Shown in pieces: positions 7,884-17,095 of a stretch of 64,000 bases of DNA. Every line of letters starts with the position of its first letter. Within the stretch, counting starts at the first letter, position 1. The notes below the pieces were generated by a model. It worked only from the letters and a program-made list of their open reading frames with translations. It was not told the DNA's origin and searched no databases. The translations under genes and the position numbers were made by a program. The stretch comes from an uncultured Tateyamaria sp. Its GTDB lineage: Bacteria > Pseudomonadota > Alphaproteobacteria > Rhodobacterales > Rhodobacteraceae. The stretch covers positions 124,001-188,000 of the forward strand of contig NZ_CANNDN010000004.1 of the NCBI RefSeq assembly GCF_947503465.1, in the 5' to 3' direction.

Positions 7884-7901
7884 TGTCAACATAAGTTGAC
7901 A
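7884..7901. promoter_or_regulatory. Perfect palindrome TGT-N12-ACA between hemE and hemC
   Basis: TGTCAAC-ATAA-GTTGACA is a perfect 7-bp inverted repeat whose ends give TGT-N12-ACA, the recognition pattern of the tetrapyrrole/photosynthesis repressor CrtJ/PpsR. It overlaps TTGTCA (7883-7888), which lies 17 bases from TAAAAG (7906-7911) as a candidate hemC promoter. On the minus strand it supplies TTGACA toward hemE. A repressor here would block both genes at once. Confidence 0.6.
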
Positions 7902-7919
7902 CATCTAAAAGATAAAGCC

Positions 7920-8876
7920 ATGACTGTGCGCCTACCTTCTCCCGCCGCTCCGCTCAAGATCGGAACCCGTGGCTCTCCCCTTGCCCTGGCCCAAGCCCAC
8001 GAGACGCGCCAGCGTCTTGGCACGGCCTTCGATCTGCCCGACGCGGCGTTCGAGATCGTGGTGATCAAGGTGCAGGGCGATGACCGCTCCATGATCGCCG
8101 CCGACCGCCCGTTGAAAGAGATCGGCAACAAGGGCCTGTTCACCCGAGAGATCGAAGACGCCTTGCTGGAGGGCGGTATCGACATTGCCGTCCACTCGAT
8201 GAAGGACATGCCGACCGTGCAGCCGGACGGCCTGGTCCTGGACACCTACCTGCCGCGCGAAGATGTGCGAGATGCGTTTGTGTCGCCCCGTTTCAAGACC
8301 ATCGCAGACCTGCCCGCCGGGGCCACGGTCGGGTCGTCCTCCCTGCGCCGGCGCGCGCAGCTGCTGCACAGACGGCCGGACCTGAACGTCGCCGAATTTC
8401 GCGGTAACGTGCAGACACGGCTGAAAAAACTGGGCGACGGTGTGGCCGATTGCACCTTCCTCGCCTGTGCGGGTCTGAACCGTCTGAACATGACGGACGT
8501 GCCCGCCACACCCGTCGATCCCACCGACATGCTGCCCGCTATCGCCCAGGGGGCCATCGGCATTGAACGTCGTGTGTCGGATACCAACACCGCAGACCTG
8601 CTGGCCGCCATCCACGACGCCCCGACAGGTCACCGCCTTGCAGCGGAACGGCACTTTCTCTTCACCCTCGACGGCTCTTGCGAGACCCCCATCGCCGGGC
8701 TCGCGACCCTCGACGGTGCCACGCTGACCCTTGTCGGAGAGGTCTTGCGCCCCGACGGATCTAACGCCATCAGCGGCACCCGAACAGGGGCCATCGCAGA
8801 TGGCACGGCCATGGGCGCCGACCTGGCCCAGGACCTTCTGAAAACCGCAGGCCCCGGCTTTTTCGACTGGCACTGA
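7920..8876 (+). CDS. hemC: Hydroxymethylbilane synthase (porphobilinogen deaminase)
   Basis: A 318-residue HemC, which links four porphobilinogens into hydroxymethylbilane. Visible hallmarks are [13 protein letters not shown] (14-26), HSMKD (92-96, containing the catalytic Asp96), the phosphate/substrate-binding SSSLRRRAQ (139-147) and Cys254 in GSCETPIAG, which carries the dipyrromethane cofactor. ATG 7920 matches the family start. If the promoter proposed upstream is right, transcription begins only a few bases before the ATG and the mRNA would be nearly leaderless, consistent with the weak ribosome binding site. Confidence 0.95.
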   Translation: MTVRLPSPAAPLKIGTRGSPLALAQAHETRQRLGTAFDLPDAAFEIVVIKVQGDDRSMIAADRPLKEIGNKGLFTREIEDALLEGGIDIAVHSMKDMPTVQPDGLVLDTYLPREDVRDAFVSPRFKTIADLPAGATVGSSSLRRRAQLLHRRPDLNVAEFRGNVQTRLKKLGDGVADCTFLACAGLNRLNMTDVPATPVDPTDMLPAIAQGAIGIERRVSDTNTADLLAAIHDAPTGHRLAAERHFLFTLDGSCETPIAGLATLDGATLTLVGEVLRPDGSNAISGTRTGAIADGTAMGADLAQDLLKTAGPGFFDWH

Positions 8877-8881
8877 TCCTC

Positions 8882-8936
8882 TTTCACTTGGCCAGGCAAA
8901 CTCCGGGGGAGGCCGCAGGCCGGGGGCAGAGCCCCC
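8882..8936. repeat. Modular hairpin repeat, copy 4 (downstream of hemC)
   Basis: TTTCACTTGGCCAGGCAAAC, then CCGGGGG, GGCC-GCA-GGCC (8911-8921) and GGGGGC-AGA-GCCCCC (8922-8936). The order, a TTGGCCA core followed by G-rich hairpins, mirrors copy 1 at 6463. It begins five bases after the hemC stop and probably acts as its terminator. Confidence 0.5.
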
Positions 8937-9053
8937 ATGGTCGGCGCAGATCGCCACCGCGCCCTTCGCAGAGGGCCTCTTGAAACACAGAAGTGATGGA
9001 CCTGGTGCGCTCTGTCCTTGACCGACTCAAGGCCGGGACATCACGCTGGTGCC

Positions 9054-10634
9054 ATGTCCATGCCGCGCAGCCAGCTGTCCACCCATGAGGTCGAAAACCA
9101 GCCCGACCCGCTGGGCGATGTGAACCTTTACGCCTCTGATCCGATCCTGCGGGCCACCGCGCCGGACAGCCTGTCGGACTATGGTGCATCGCTGGGGCGG
9201 GCAAAGACGCGCGCCCTTGGACGCAGCGCCCAACGGCATGGGCCCGCATTGCAGCTGTTTGACACTGGGGGGCGGCGGCTGGACGAGGTGGCCTTCCACC
9301 CCGCCTATCACGAGATGATGACGCTGAGCCAGGGTGCGGGCTATGCCGCGACCGCCTGGGATGGTGGCAGTCACGTGGCCCATGCGGCGATGGTGTACCT
9401 CGCGTCCCAGGTCGAGCCTGGCCATTGCTGTCCCCTGACCATGACCTATGCCGCGGTGCCTGCGCTACAGGTCAACACCGACATCGCGGCGCACTGGGTG
9501 CCAAAGCTGATCGCGCGCGACTATGACCCGCGCACCCTGCCCATCGGGCACAAGCGTAGCGCCACCCTGGGCATGGCGATGACCGAAAAACAAGGCGGAT
9601 CGGACGTGCGCGCCAACACCACGCGGGCCGTGCGGGATGGCGCGGCCTGGCGGTTGACCGGCCACAAATGGTTCTGTTCGGCGCCCATGTCCGACGGGTT
9701 TCTGACGCTTGCGCAGACTGACACGGGCCTGACCTGTTTTCTGGTGCCGCGCTGGTTGGAGGGGGACCGCAATGCCATTCACCTGATGCGCCTGAAGGAC
9801 AAGCTGGGCAACACGGCGAATGCGTCTTCCGAGATCGAATATCACGACGCCCTCGCCTACCAGCTGGGCGATGCGGGGCGTGGGGTGCAGACGATCATCG
9901 AGATGGTGCACCACACCCGCCTGGATACCGCCATGGCCCCTGCCGGCTTGATGCGGGGGGCGTTGATGCATGCGATGCACTGGGCGCGGCACAGGCGCGT
10001 GTTTCAAAAGACATTGATCGACCAGCCGTTGATGCAATCGGTGCTTGCGGACCTGATTCTGGATTGGCAGGCGGCAACCCGTCTGGGCCTGTCTGTGGCG
10101 ATGGCCTTTGATGATCCTGAGGCGCGCCCCTTTGCCCGGATCGCCGTGGCGCTGGCGAAGTTCCTCAACAACAAGCTGTGCCCGCGCGTCACGCTTGAGG
10201 CGATGGAGACCTTGGGCGGCATGGGATATGTCGAGGATACACCGATGCCGATGTTTTACCGCGAGGCGCCGCTGAACAGCATCTGGGAAGGGTCGGGCAA
10301 TGTGATCTGCCTGGATATCCTGCGCACGCTGTCGCGCGATCCCGACGCGTTGGAGGCGTTGCGTGCGCGGCTGGATGCGTCCAAGGGTGTCGACGCCCGA
10401 TACGATCAGGCGCTGAAGGATCATCGCGAGCGGTGGTCCAGGCTGCCCCAAGAGGGGGATGCACGGCATTTTGCAGAGCGGACGGCGCTGTTGCTGGCGG
10501 CCTCGGTGCTGGTGCGGGATGCCCCTGCCGCGGTGTCTGACGGGTTTGTCGCGACGCGCCTTGAGCCTTCGCGGGGGCATATTGCAGGGTCCATTGCCGG
10601 GGTCGATGTCGCAGGCATTCTGGACACGTTCTGA
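9054..10634 (+). CDS. Acyl-CoA dehydrogenase, AidB-like
   Basis: A 526-residue flavoprotein of the acyl-CoA dehydrogenase superfamily. The N-terminus (LSTHEVENQPDPLGDVNLYA) aligns with the AidB subgroup, whose E. coli member is 541 residues and belongs to the alkylation response. FAD-binding segments MAMTEKQGGSDVRANTT and the C-terminal LGGMGYVEDTPMPMFYREAP plus NSIWEGSGNV are present. Start is either ATG 9054 (MSMPRSQ) or 9060 (MPRSQ); neither has a strong ribosome binding site. It stands alone between hemC and the convergent hemF. Activity on DNA-alkylating agents versus an ordinary acyl-CoA substrate cannot be told. Confidence 0.85.
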   Translation: MSMPRSQLSTHEVENQPDPLGDVNLYASDPILRATAPDSLSDYGASLGRAKTRALGRSAQRHGPALQLFDTGGRRLDEVAFHPAYHEMMTLSQGAGYAATAWDGGSHVAHAAMVYLASQVEPGHCCPLTMTYAAVPALQVNTDIAAHWVPKLIARDYDPRTLPIGHKRSATLGMAMTEKQGGSDVRANTTRAVRDGAAWRLTGHKWFCSAPMSDGFLTLAQTDTGLTCFLVPRWLEGDRNAIHLMRLKDKLGNTANASSEIEYHDALAYQLGDAGRGVQTIIEMVHHTRLDTAMAPAGLMRGALMHAMHWARHRRVFQKTLIDQPLMQSVLADLILDWQAATRLGLSVAMAFDDPEARPFARIAVALAKFLNNKLCPRVTLEAMETLGGMGYVEDTPMPMFYREAPLNSIWEGSGNVICLDILRTLSRDPDALEALRARLDASKGVDARYDQALKDHRERWSRLPQEGDARHFAERTALLLAASVLVRDAPAAVSDGFVATRLEPSRGHIAGSIAGVDVAGILDTF

Positions 10635-10668
10635 GGTTACCCATGGGTAACCATTAAGGACCATTAAG
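10635..10668. repeat. 18-bp perfect palindrome plus CCATTAAG direct repeat
   Basis: GGTTACCCATGGGTAACC (10635-10652) is a perfect 18-bp palindrome starting right after the acyl-CoA dehydrogenase stop. It overlaps a tandem CCATTAAG repeat (10651-10658 and 10661-10668, 10-bp period). The surrounding genes converge, so this is not a normal promoter region. No T-run follows; its function is unknown. Confidence 0.55.
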
Positions 10669-10706
10669 TTACTTATACCAAAGGTTAATTCAACGCACGC
10701 GGGCCG

Positions 10707-11600
10707 TCAGACCCACTTGGCCAGCGGCGGCAAGGACATCAGCACCGCATTGGCATCATGGCCGGTTTCGAGCCCGAATTTCGTACCGCGATCATAGACC
10801 AGGTTGTATTCGGCATAGAGACCCCGATGCACCAGTTGCGCATCCTTGTCGGCGTCATCCCAATCCTGCACCCGACGCTTTTCCACCAGCGGCACATAGG
10901 CGGGCAGGAAGGCACGCCCGATGTCCTGGGTCAGGGCGAAATCCGCCTCCCAATCGCCGGTATTGTGATCATCCATGAAGATGCCGCCCACCCCGCGCGC
11001 GCGGCGGCGGTGGGGGATGTAGAAATATTCGTCCGCCCACTCTTTCAGCCGGGGGTAATGCGTTTCTCCGTGCGGGTCGAGATGCGCCTTCTGCTGCGCG
11101 TGGAAATGGGCCGTATCCTCGGCGTATTCGATGCAGGGGTTCAGGTCGGACCCGCCCCCAAACCACCACGCGTGGGGCGTCCAGAACATGCGGGTGTTCA
11201 TGTGCACGGCGGGCGCGTGCGGGTTCTGCATGTGAGCGACAAGAGAGATGCCCGAAGCCCAGAACCGCGGGTCGTCCTTCATCCCGGGAATGCCCTTGCG
11301 CGCCGCCATCGCCATCTGCGCGCGTTCGCCCAGCGTGCCATAGACGGTCGAGACGTTCACACCGACCTTTTCGAACACCCGGCCCCCGCGCATCACGCTC
11401 ATCAGCCCGCCGCCTGCGTCCGACCCGTCATCGGAGGTGCGTTTGGTTTCCGTCACGTCGAACCGGCCCGGCGTGCCATCCGACATGGGGCCGGCGGCAT
11501 GGCTGTCTTCCAACCCCTCAAAGGCCGCGACGATATCGTCGCGCAACTGCCGGAACCATGCGGCGGCACGGGTTTTCTGGGTGTCGAAGTGTTCGGTCAT
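10707..11600 (-). CDS. hemF: Oxygen-dependent coproporphyrinogen III oxidase
   Basis: A 297-residue HemF, catalysing the aerobic oxidative decarboxylation of coproporphyrinogen III to protoporphyrinogen IX. Recognisable blocks are GGGRVFEKVGVNVSTVYG, AVHMNTRMFW, WWFGGGSDLNP, a DEYFYIPHRRRARGVGGIF segment, and YNLVYDRGTKFGLETG near the C-terminus. Length is normal for proteobacteria. It sits near hemE and hemC but faces the opposite way, with an intergenic gap of only 82 bases to the SDR gene upstream, so it likely has its own promoter there. Confidence 0.95.
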   Translation of the reverse strand: MTEHFDTQKTRAAAWFRQLRDDIVAAFEGLEDSHAAGPMSDGTPGRFDVTETKRTSDDGSDAGGGLMSVMRGGRVFEKVGVNVSTVYGTLGERAQMAMAARKGIPGMKDDPRFWASGISLVAHMQNPHAPAVHMNTRMFWTPHAWWFGGGSDLNPCIEYAEDTAHFHAQQKAHLDPHGETHYPRLKEWADEYFYIPHRRRARGVGGIFMDDHNTGDWEADFALTQDIGRAFLPAYVPLVEKRRVQDWDDADKDAQLVHRGLYAEYNLVYDRGTKFGLETGHDANAVLMSLPPLAKWV

Positions 11601-11682
11601 CGCGCACTGTCCTGTTTGGTTGACACTTTTCTAGCGCACCTGCGGGGATGCGGCAAAGGGCAAAGTGCCGGACAACCAAGGC

Positions 11683-12486
11683 TTAGTGCGCGGGCGCCTC
11701 GACCGGGTCGAGCAGGCTGCGCCCGCCATCCACGGTCATCACGTCGCCGGTGACAAAGCCGGACCCGTCCGAGGCAAGGAACTGGACCGCGTCCACCAGT
11801 TCGGTGGGGCTGGCGATGCGGTGCAGGGGGGTGTGGTTTTGGATCTCGTCCCGCCATTCGGGATTGTCCCCGATCGACGACTTGAGCGAGGCCGACATCA
11901 CCGACCCGAACGCCACGGCGTTCACCCGAATGCGCTGTGGCGCGAGAGCCAGCGCCATGGAGCGCGTCATCTGTTCCAGCCCCGCCGACGCGATGGAATA
12001 GCCCAGCAGTTGCGGCCGGGTCTGGTGCGCGGCGATGGAGCTGAGGTTGATGATCGAGCCGATGCTGGTGGCGTCCGTATTGTCCTTGGCCTGTTTGATC
12101 ATGCGCCGCGCCACTTGCTGGCTGAGGCGCAACGCGGTCATCAGGTTCTGTTCCAGCAAGGTTTCCACCGACGCATCCTCGGGGTCCAGCGCGTCGGTTT
12201 CCATGACCTGACGCGAGGCGTTCACGAGGATGTCGATCTGATCGAAGGCGTCGATGGTGGCCGAGACGAGGTTGGCGATTGTCAGGCGCTGGCGCAGGTC
12301 GCCGGCGAAGTAGCGAATGTTGCCTTCTTCGGCGACGTCGCCCAGTTCGTCATGCAACCGCTTTTCATCCATGTCGGCGCACATGACATTGGCGCCCTGA
12401 TCCGCGAAATGCCGTGCGATGGCAAGGCCGATGCCATTGGCCGCCCCCGTGACGATGGCCGTCTTGCCGTTGATGGAAAAGGACAT
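11683..12486 (-). CDS. SDR-family oxidoreductase (catalytic Lys apparently replaced)
   Basis: A 267-residue short-chain dehydrogenase/reductase. The Rossmann motif TGAANGIG (13-20) and the cofactor-region Asp38/Asp40 (CADMDEK) favour NAD. The active-site block has INLSSIAAH (Ser149/Ser150) and Tyr163, but the residue four positions after the tyrosine is Ser167 (YSIAS) where active SDRs have lysine. It may therefore be a weak or non-classical enzyme. The C-terminal GFVTGDVMTVDGG is typical. It lies three bases after the methyltransferase gene (12490), in one leftward run clpS-rsmC-like-SDR. Substrate unknown. Confidence 0.85.
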   Translation of the reverse strand: MSFSINGKTAIVTGAANGIGLAIARHFADQGANVMCADMDEKRLHDELGDVAEEGNIRYFAGDLRQRLTIANLVSATIDAFDQIDILVNASRQVMETDALDPEDASVETLLEQNLMTALRLSQQVARRMIKQAKDNTDATSIGSIINLSSIAAHQTRPQLLGYSIASAGLEQMTRSMALALAPQRIRVNAVAFGSVMSASLKSSIGDNPEWRDEIQNHTPLHRIASPTELVDAVQFLASDGSGFVTGDVMTVDGGRSLLDPVEAPAH

Positions 12487-12489
12487 GTG

Positions 12490-13473
12490 CTACCTTTTGG
12501 GTTGCTTGGGGCGTTCGGCCCGCACCAGTTTGAACCGCGCATCGCCGTCCAGATCAACCACTTTGGCAAAATGCGACGCGAGGGCATCTTCGTAGGGCAG
12601 GTGCCGGTTGGCGACCATCCACAGCGCCCCGTGCGGTTTCAGGATGCGCGCGGCCGCCGCGATAAAGGCGCGGCCCAGCGACGGGTCGGCGCTGCGTGAT
12701 TTATGAAAGGGCGGGTTCATCACCACGGCGTCCACCTTGTCCGGCGGGGTCCAGGTGGTGGCGTCGGCCCAGTGGAAACGGGCGCGGGTGTCGGTGACGT
12801 TGTGGCGGGCGCATTGCAGGGCCATGTCATGCGCTTCGACCAGATGCACGGTTTGCACATCGCGGGTAAGCAGGTGCGCCGAGAGGTACCCCCAGCCTGC
12901 GCCAAGATCGGCGATGGTCCCCACCATGGTGTCGGGCAAGGCGTCGGCCAGCAGGGCCGAGGCCGGGTCCACGCCGTCGGCGGAAAAGACGCCGGGAGCG
13001 GTCCAGAACCCGCCCGGGTGCAGTTCGGGGCCGCGCGCCCAGTCGCTGAGGTCAACGCCCCCGCGGGCCCAGTAGATCTTGCCATGGGATTTGGAGATGG
13101 GCGCGCTGACATCGGTGTGCTTGCGCAGGGCTTTGAGCATGCTGTCCGCGCCATCGGTTTTTTGTCCGTCGATGATCACAGGTCCATCCGTCCGGGCCAT
13201 GGCGGCGGCGACCAGCGCCTGCGCTTCGGCCCGCGCGCGGGTCAGGCAGGTGACGCTGGCCGCGAACCGCGTGTCGCCGGGCAGTTCGGGCGACACGCTG
13301 TAGCCGCGCCTTTCGAAGCGCGCGCATACGGTGACGAGGGGGGACACGACATGGACGTTGCCCATGGGCAACGCCGACAGGTCGGCATCCTCGGCTGGGT
13401 GCAGAACGGCCACAGGGCCATCGCCCCAAGCGTCCATCGCCTGAAGCGCCAAGGGCAAGCGATCACCGATCAC
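12490..13473 (-). CDS. RsmC/RlmG-type class I methyltransferase
   Basis: A 327-residue protein with the two-domain plan of RsmC-like rRNA guanine-N2 methyltransferases. There is an N-terminal degenerate domain, then a C-terminal Rossmann domain with SAM motif ADLGAGWGY (188-196) and catalytic NPPF (253-256). The likely role is methylation of a 16S or 23S rRNA guanine; which position cannot be told. The start appears to be GTG 13473, immediately after the clpS stop (TAG followed by GTG), so translation is probably coupled to clpS. Confidence 0.75.
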   Translation of the reverse strand: MIGDRLPLALQAMDAWGDGPVAVLHPAEDADLSALPMGNVHVVSPLVTVCARFERRGYSVSPELPGDTRFAASVTCLTRARAEAQALVAAAMARTDGPVIIDGQKTDGADSMLKALRKHTDVSAPISKSHGKIYWARGGVDLSDWARGPELHPGGFWTAPGVFSADGVDPASALLADALPDTMVGTIADLGAGWGYLSAHLLTRDVQTVHLVEAHDMALQCARHNVTDTRARFHWADATTWTPPDKVDAVVMNPPFHKSRSADPSLGRAFIAAAARILKPHGALWMVANRHLPYEDALASHFAKVVDLDGDARFKLVRAERPKQPKR

Positions 13474-13815
13474 CTACTCTTCTTTCTCCATCGTGCATTG
13501 CAGCGGGTGCTGGTGCCGGCGGGCAAAGTCCATGACCTGGGCCACCTTCGTCTCTGCGATCTCGTGACTGAAGACCCCCACAACAGCGAGGCCCTTCTTG
13601 TGCACGGTCAGCATGATTTCGAACGCCTGGGCGTGGTTGAGCCCGAAAAAGCGTTCAAGCACGTGCACGACGAATTCCATGGGCGTATAGTCGTCATTCA
13701 AGAGCAGCACCTTGTAGAGAGGCGGGCGCTTGGTCTTGGGCTTGGTTTCGGTGACGACGCTGGTGTCCCCATCGTCGTCCATCGGTCCGGCCATCATATG
13801 CATGTCAGACTGCAT
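13474..13815 (-). CDS. clpS: ATP-dependent Clp protease adaptor ClpS
   Basis: A 113-residue ClpS, the adaptor that delivers N-degron substrates to ClpAP. The core [20 protein letters not shown], with the Asn-Asp pair of the binding pocket, then [20 protein letters not shown], is textbook. I prefer ATG 13815 (MQSDMHMM) because GAGGA lies five bases upstream; 13827 and 13803 are alternatives. clpA is not in the window. The rRNA-methyltransferase-like gene begins directly at its stop. Confidence 0.93.
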   Translation of the reverse strand: MQSDMHMMAGPMDDDGDTSVVTETKPKTKRPPLYKVLLLNDDYTPMEFVVHVLERFFGLNHAQAFEIMLTVHKKGLAVVGVFSHEIAETKVAQVMDFARRHQHPLQCTMEKEE

Positions 13816-13926
13816 GCGCGTCCTCATAAACGGGAATCTCTTGGTGAGCTTGGACCACCCTATATAACGCGCGGGACAGTTTAGAAAAGAGGGCGGCGCG
13901 GGATTGTCGCGGCGTTGCGGGACAGG

Positions 13927-14625
13927 ATGGCCTTTGACACGGCATGTATTGCCTTTGATGCAGACGACACGCTTTGGCACAATGAACGGGTGTTCAAGCT
14001 GACGCAGGAGCAGTTCGCCGAGCTGCTGGCCCCCCATGTGCAGGCGCCCGATCTGGATGCGCAATTGCTGGCCGCCGAGCGGCGCAATATCGGGCAGTAC
14101 GGCTTTGGCGTGAAGGGGTTTGTCCTGTCGATGATCGAGACCGCGCTTGAGGTGACACAGAACCGCGTGCCGGGGTCCGTCATCGGCGATCTGATTGCCG
14201 CGGGGCAAGAGATGCTGGCCCATCCCACGGACCTGCTGCCCCATGCCGAAGAGGCGGTGCGCGTTGCCCGGGAACGCGGTCCGGTTCTGCTGATCACCAA
14301 GGGCGACCTGCTGGATCAGGAGCGCAAGCTGGCGCAATCGGGCCTGGGTGATCTGTTTGACGGGGTCGAGATCGTGTCGGACAAGACCGCGTCGGTCTAT
14401 GCCCGCATCTTTGACGCCTTCGGCGGCGCGGACCGGGGCATGATGATCGGCAATTCGATGAAATCGGATGTGCGTCCCATGATTGATGCGGGTGGCTTTG
14501 GTGTCTTTGTACCCCACGATCTGGCGTGGGATCTGGAACATGCGGACGCGCCCGAGGACCATCCGCGTTACGCGACCCTGCCCGATCTGGGGGCGCTGCC
14601 CGATTTTCTGCGCCTGCGCGATTAG
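13927..14625 (+). CDS. HAD-family hydrolase
   Basis: A 232-residue haloacid-dehalogenase-type phosphatase. Motif I is FDADDTLW with nucleophile Asp11 and Asp13; motif II/III is [15 protein letters not shown] with a lysine, and motif IV is [17 protein letters not shown]. The helical cap sits between motif I and II (C1 type). ATG 13927 was chosen over a TTG at 13915. It is divergent from clpS with about 110 bases between. Substrate is not predictable; a small phosphomonoester is likely. Confidence 0.82.
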   Translation: MAFDTACIAFDADDTLWHNERVFKLTQEQFAELLAPHVQAPDLDAQLLAAERRNIGQYGFGVKGFVLSMIETALEVTQNRVPGSVIGDLIAAGQEMLAHPTDLLPHAEEAVRVARERGPVLLITKGDLLDQERKLAQSGLGDLFDGVEIVSDKTASVYARIFDAFGGADRGMMIGNSMKSDVRPMIDAGGFGVFVPHDLAWDLEHADAPEDHPRYATLPDLGALPDFLRLRD

Positions 14626-14831
14626 GCGCCGCCACATTGCTGCCACAATCGCCCTGATGGTGCCATGCGCCCCCGCATCCCCAAGATATTGAACACTGCG
14701 GGTGCAGAAAAACGGAAACGTGAGGGACATCAACACTTTAATGAAAAAGCATCCTGTGTTAGCGTGCAGGCAATTACAAAAAAGGTCAGTCGAATAATCG
14801 ACGGCCAGAGGCAGACATAGGCAGGTTTACC

Positions 14832-16274
14832 GTGAAGGTTCGGCGCGCACAGCCGGCCCGGCTAGGGCTCATTCTATTCGCACTTCTCTGGATGATCGTG
14901 ATCGTCCCCGCCTCGGTCATGGCGGCCCCGTATGCGGCGTTCGTGATGGACGCGCGCACGGGCGAGGTCTTGCATTCCCGCAACGCCGACACGCGGTTGC
15001 ACCCGGCATCGCTGACCAAGATGATGACCTTGTACATCGTCTTTCAGGCGGTCGAGCGGGGCGAGATCACGATGGACACCAAGGTGAAGGTGTCCCAGAA
15101 GGCCGCCGCCGAAGTGCCGTCGAAGCTGGGCCTGCGTGCAGGGTCCAGCATCAAGCTGCGCTACCTTGTGCGGGCCGCAGCGGTGAAGTCCGCCAATGAC
15201 GCGGCCACCGCCATGGCCGAAGCCATCTCCGGATCCGAGGCCGCCTTTGCCCGCCGGATGAACCGCACGGCCAAGTCGCTGGGCATGACCCGCACCACCT
15301 TCAAGAACGCGCATGGCCTGACCGAAAGCGGGCACCAGTCCACGGCCCGCGACATGTCGATCCTGGGGCGGCACCTGCTGTATGACTACCCGCAATACTA
15401 CAACCTGTTCTCGCGCACCTCGACCAATGCGGGCATTGCCGAAGTGCGCAATACGAACCGGCGCATGCTGGCCAATTACAAGGGCGCCGACGGGATCAAG
15501 ACCGGCTATACCCGCGCGGCGGGCTTCAACCTTGTGGCATCCGCCGAGCGTGGCAACGAACGCATCATCGCCACCGTCTTTGGCGGCAAATCGACCACGT
15601 CGCGCAATGCGAAGGTGGCGGAATTGCTGGACCTCGGCTTTCGCCGCGCCCCGAGCCGCGCGCCTGTGCGCAAGCCGCAGAAACCCGGATACGTGCCGGG
15701 CGACGATCCCGTTGTCATCGCAGGCAATCAGGACGCGCCCAAGGGCGCAGGCAAGATCATCCGCCTGAGCGGCGCGGTCAAAACCAGCTATCGCCCCAAG
15801 ATGCGTCCGGGCAGCGCAGCCCCGGTTCTGGTAGCCGAAGCACCGGTGGCGACCACTGTGTTGCCGGATGACATCCAGACCGCGCTGGTCGCGGCACAGA
15901 CCAACGAAACCACGTCGCAACTGGCGGCATCGGCGCTGTCGGCGGCCCTGGTCCCATCGGTGCGGCCCGAAGCGCGGCCCACGCAGGTGGCATTGAGCCC
16001 CGAGCCCGAGGTTGTGACCCGCGTGTCCACATCCGGCGGACGGCACTGGGGTGTGAACATCGGGCGCTATGCCAGCCGCTACAAGGCCGAAAAGGTGCTG
16101 CTGCAAACGGCCCTGGCCGAGATGTCGTCGCTGGATGGCAGCCTGCGCAAGGTGGTGCGCCGCCCAACCGGCTTTGACGCCAATTTCATGGGCATGACGC
16201 GCGATGGCGCTGATCTGGCCTGTCGTCGCCTGCAATCGCGCAACGTGACCTGTTTCATGATCGGACCGTCCTAG
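14832..16274 (+). CDS. D-alanyl-D-alanine carboxypeptidase (S11) with C-terminal SPOR domain
   Basis: A 480-residue periplasmic penicillin-binding protein. A signal peptide (cut near AMA-A, residue 32) precedes the S11 domain with the catalytic SLTK (Ser60), SAN (120-122) and KTG (223-225) motifs, so the active site is intact. A Pro/Ala-rich linker (about 275-390) leads to a SPOR-like repeat (about 398-478, WGVNIGRYASRYKAEKVLL) that in other proteins binds denuded glycan at the septum. It trims stem peptides and probably acts at division sites. The 206-base gap upstream (14626-14831) shows no recognised element. Confidence 0.9.
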   Translation: MKVRRAQPARLGLILFALLWMIVIVPASVMAAPYAAFVMDARTGEVLHSRNADTRLHPASLTKMMTLYIVFQAVERGEITMDTKVKVSQKAAAEVPSKLGLRAGSSIKLRYLVRAAAVKSANDAATAMAEAISGSEAAFARRMNRTAKSLGMTRTTFKNAHGLTESGHQSTARDMSILGRHLLYDYPQYYNLFSRTSTNAGIAEVRNTNRRMLANYKGADGIKTGYTRAAGFNLVASAERGNERIIATVFGGKSTTSRNAKVAELLDLGFRRAPSRAPVRKPQKPGYVPGDDPVVIAGNQDAPKGAGKIIRLSGAVKTSYRPKMRPGSAAPVLVAEAPVATTVLPDDIQTALVAAQTNETTSQLAASALSAALVPSVRPEARPTQVALSPEPEVVTRVSTSGGRHWGVNIGRYASRYKAEKVLLQTALAEMSSLDGSLRKVVRRPTGFDANFMGMTRDGADLACRRLQSRNVTCFMIGPS

Positions 16275-16285
16275 GCGCGGGCCGG

Positions 16286-17095
16286 TCAGGTCCACGCCGC
16301 CGGATCGACATTCAACAAAAGGGCAAGCTGGTCGTAGACCTCAGGCTCTGCCCCTTGCAGCGCATCGGGGCGTTCAAAGAACAGTTCGACCGCGACGGCA
16401 AAGAATTCTTCGTGATTGGTGGCGCCATAGGCGTCGATGACCGTGCGCCGCCCCGCCTCCACACGTGCGACGTGACGGTCGTAGGCGGCGACGATGACCT
16501 GCGCCCAAGTGGCAAAGTCCTGCCCCGGTGCCATGGGCGGTGCGCCGTCCGTCTGACCCGACAGGTCATCCAGCTGGTGCGCGAATTCATGCAGGGCGAC
16601 GTTCATCCCGTCCTGGCCGTTCAGCCCGCCCTGATGCGTGTCCTGCCAGGACAAGACCACCGGCCCCCGTGACCAGCTTTCGCCCAGGCGCACCACCTCT
16701 TCTTCGGTCACGACATAGCCGTCCTGCCGGGTCTGTTTCGATTTGAACGCACCGGGGTAGACCAGCACGGTGCTGAGGTGGCGGTACCAGGCGTCCGTAC
16801 CCACCACCAGCAAGGCCGCCTGTGCCGCGATGCTCAGCGCCATCTCGTCCGTGACCTCGAGCCCGTTGCAGCCTACCAGTTCGACCTGGTTGAGAAACAG
16901 CGCCACCTTGCCCTCGAACGGGGCCTTGAGGGCGGGCGGCAGCTTGCGGATCAGCGGCACCTGGCGTCGGATGATCTGCCATTCCGTGTCCGTCAGGCGC
17001 GACGCGAGCACCTCTTGCTGCCATTGGCGCTTGCGCCAGGCGCGCCATGCCAGGGCGCCGCCGATAAGCGCGATGAGGCCAAGGAACCAGATCAT
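16286..17095 (-). CDS. mtfA: Zinc metallopeptidase of the MtfA (M90) family
   Basis: A 269-residue protein with one N-terminal membrane helix (residues 3-17) and the M90 zinc motif HEFAHQLDDLSG around residue 170. A downstream EEFFAVAVELFFE block supplies the third ligand region. E. coli MtfA binds the repressor Mlc and cleaves peptides; whether that role applies here is unknown, as no Mlc is nearby. Its start overlaps the stop of the upstream LysR gene by four bases (17092-17095), so the two are translated together. It converges with the carboxypeptidase gene 11 bases away. Confidence 0.88.
   Translation of the reverse strand: MIWFLGLIALIGGALAWRAWRKRQWQQEVLASRLTDTEWQIIRRQVPLIRKLPPALKAPFEGKVALFLNQVELVGCNGLEVTDEMALSIAAQAALLVVGTDAWYRHLSTVLVYPGAFKSKQTRQDGYVVTEEEVVRLGESWSRGPVVLSWQDTHQGGLNGQDGMNVALHEFAHQLDDLSGQTDGAPPMAPGQDFATWAQVIVAAYDRHVARVEAGRRTVIDAYGATNHEEFFAVAVELFFERPDALQGAEPEVYDQLALLLNVDPAAWT

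Noticed and set aside
13474-14736. A 420-codon minus-strand frame extending upstream of clpS
   Set aside because: Only its last 113 codons match a family (ClpS); the rest lies antisense to the HAD hydrolase gene and has no ribosome binding site.
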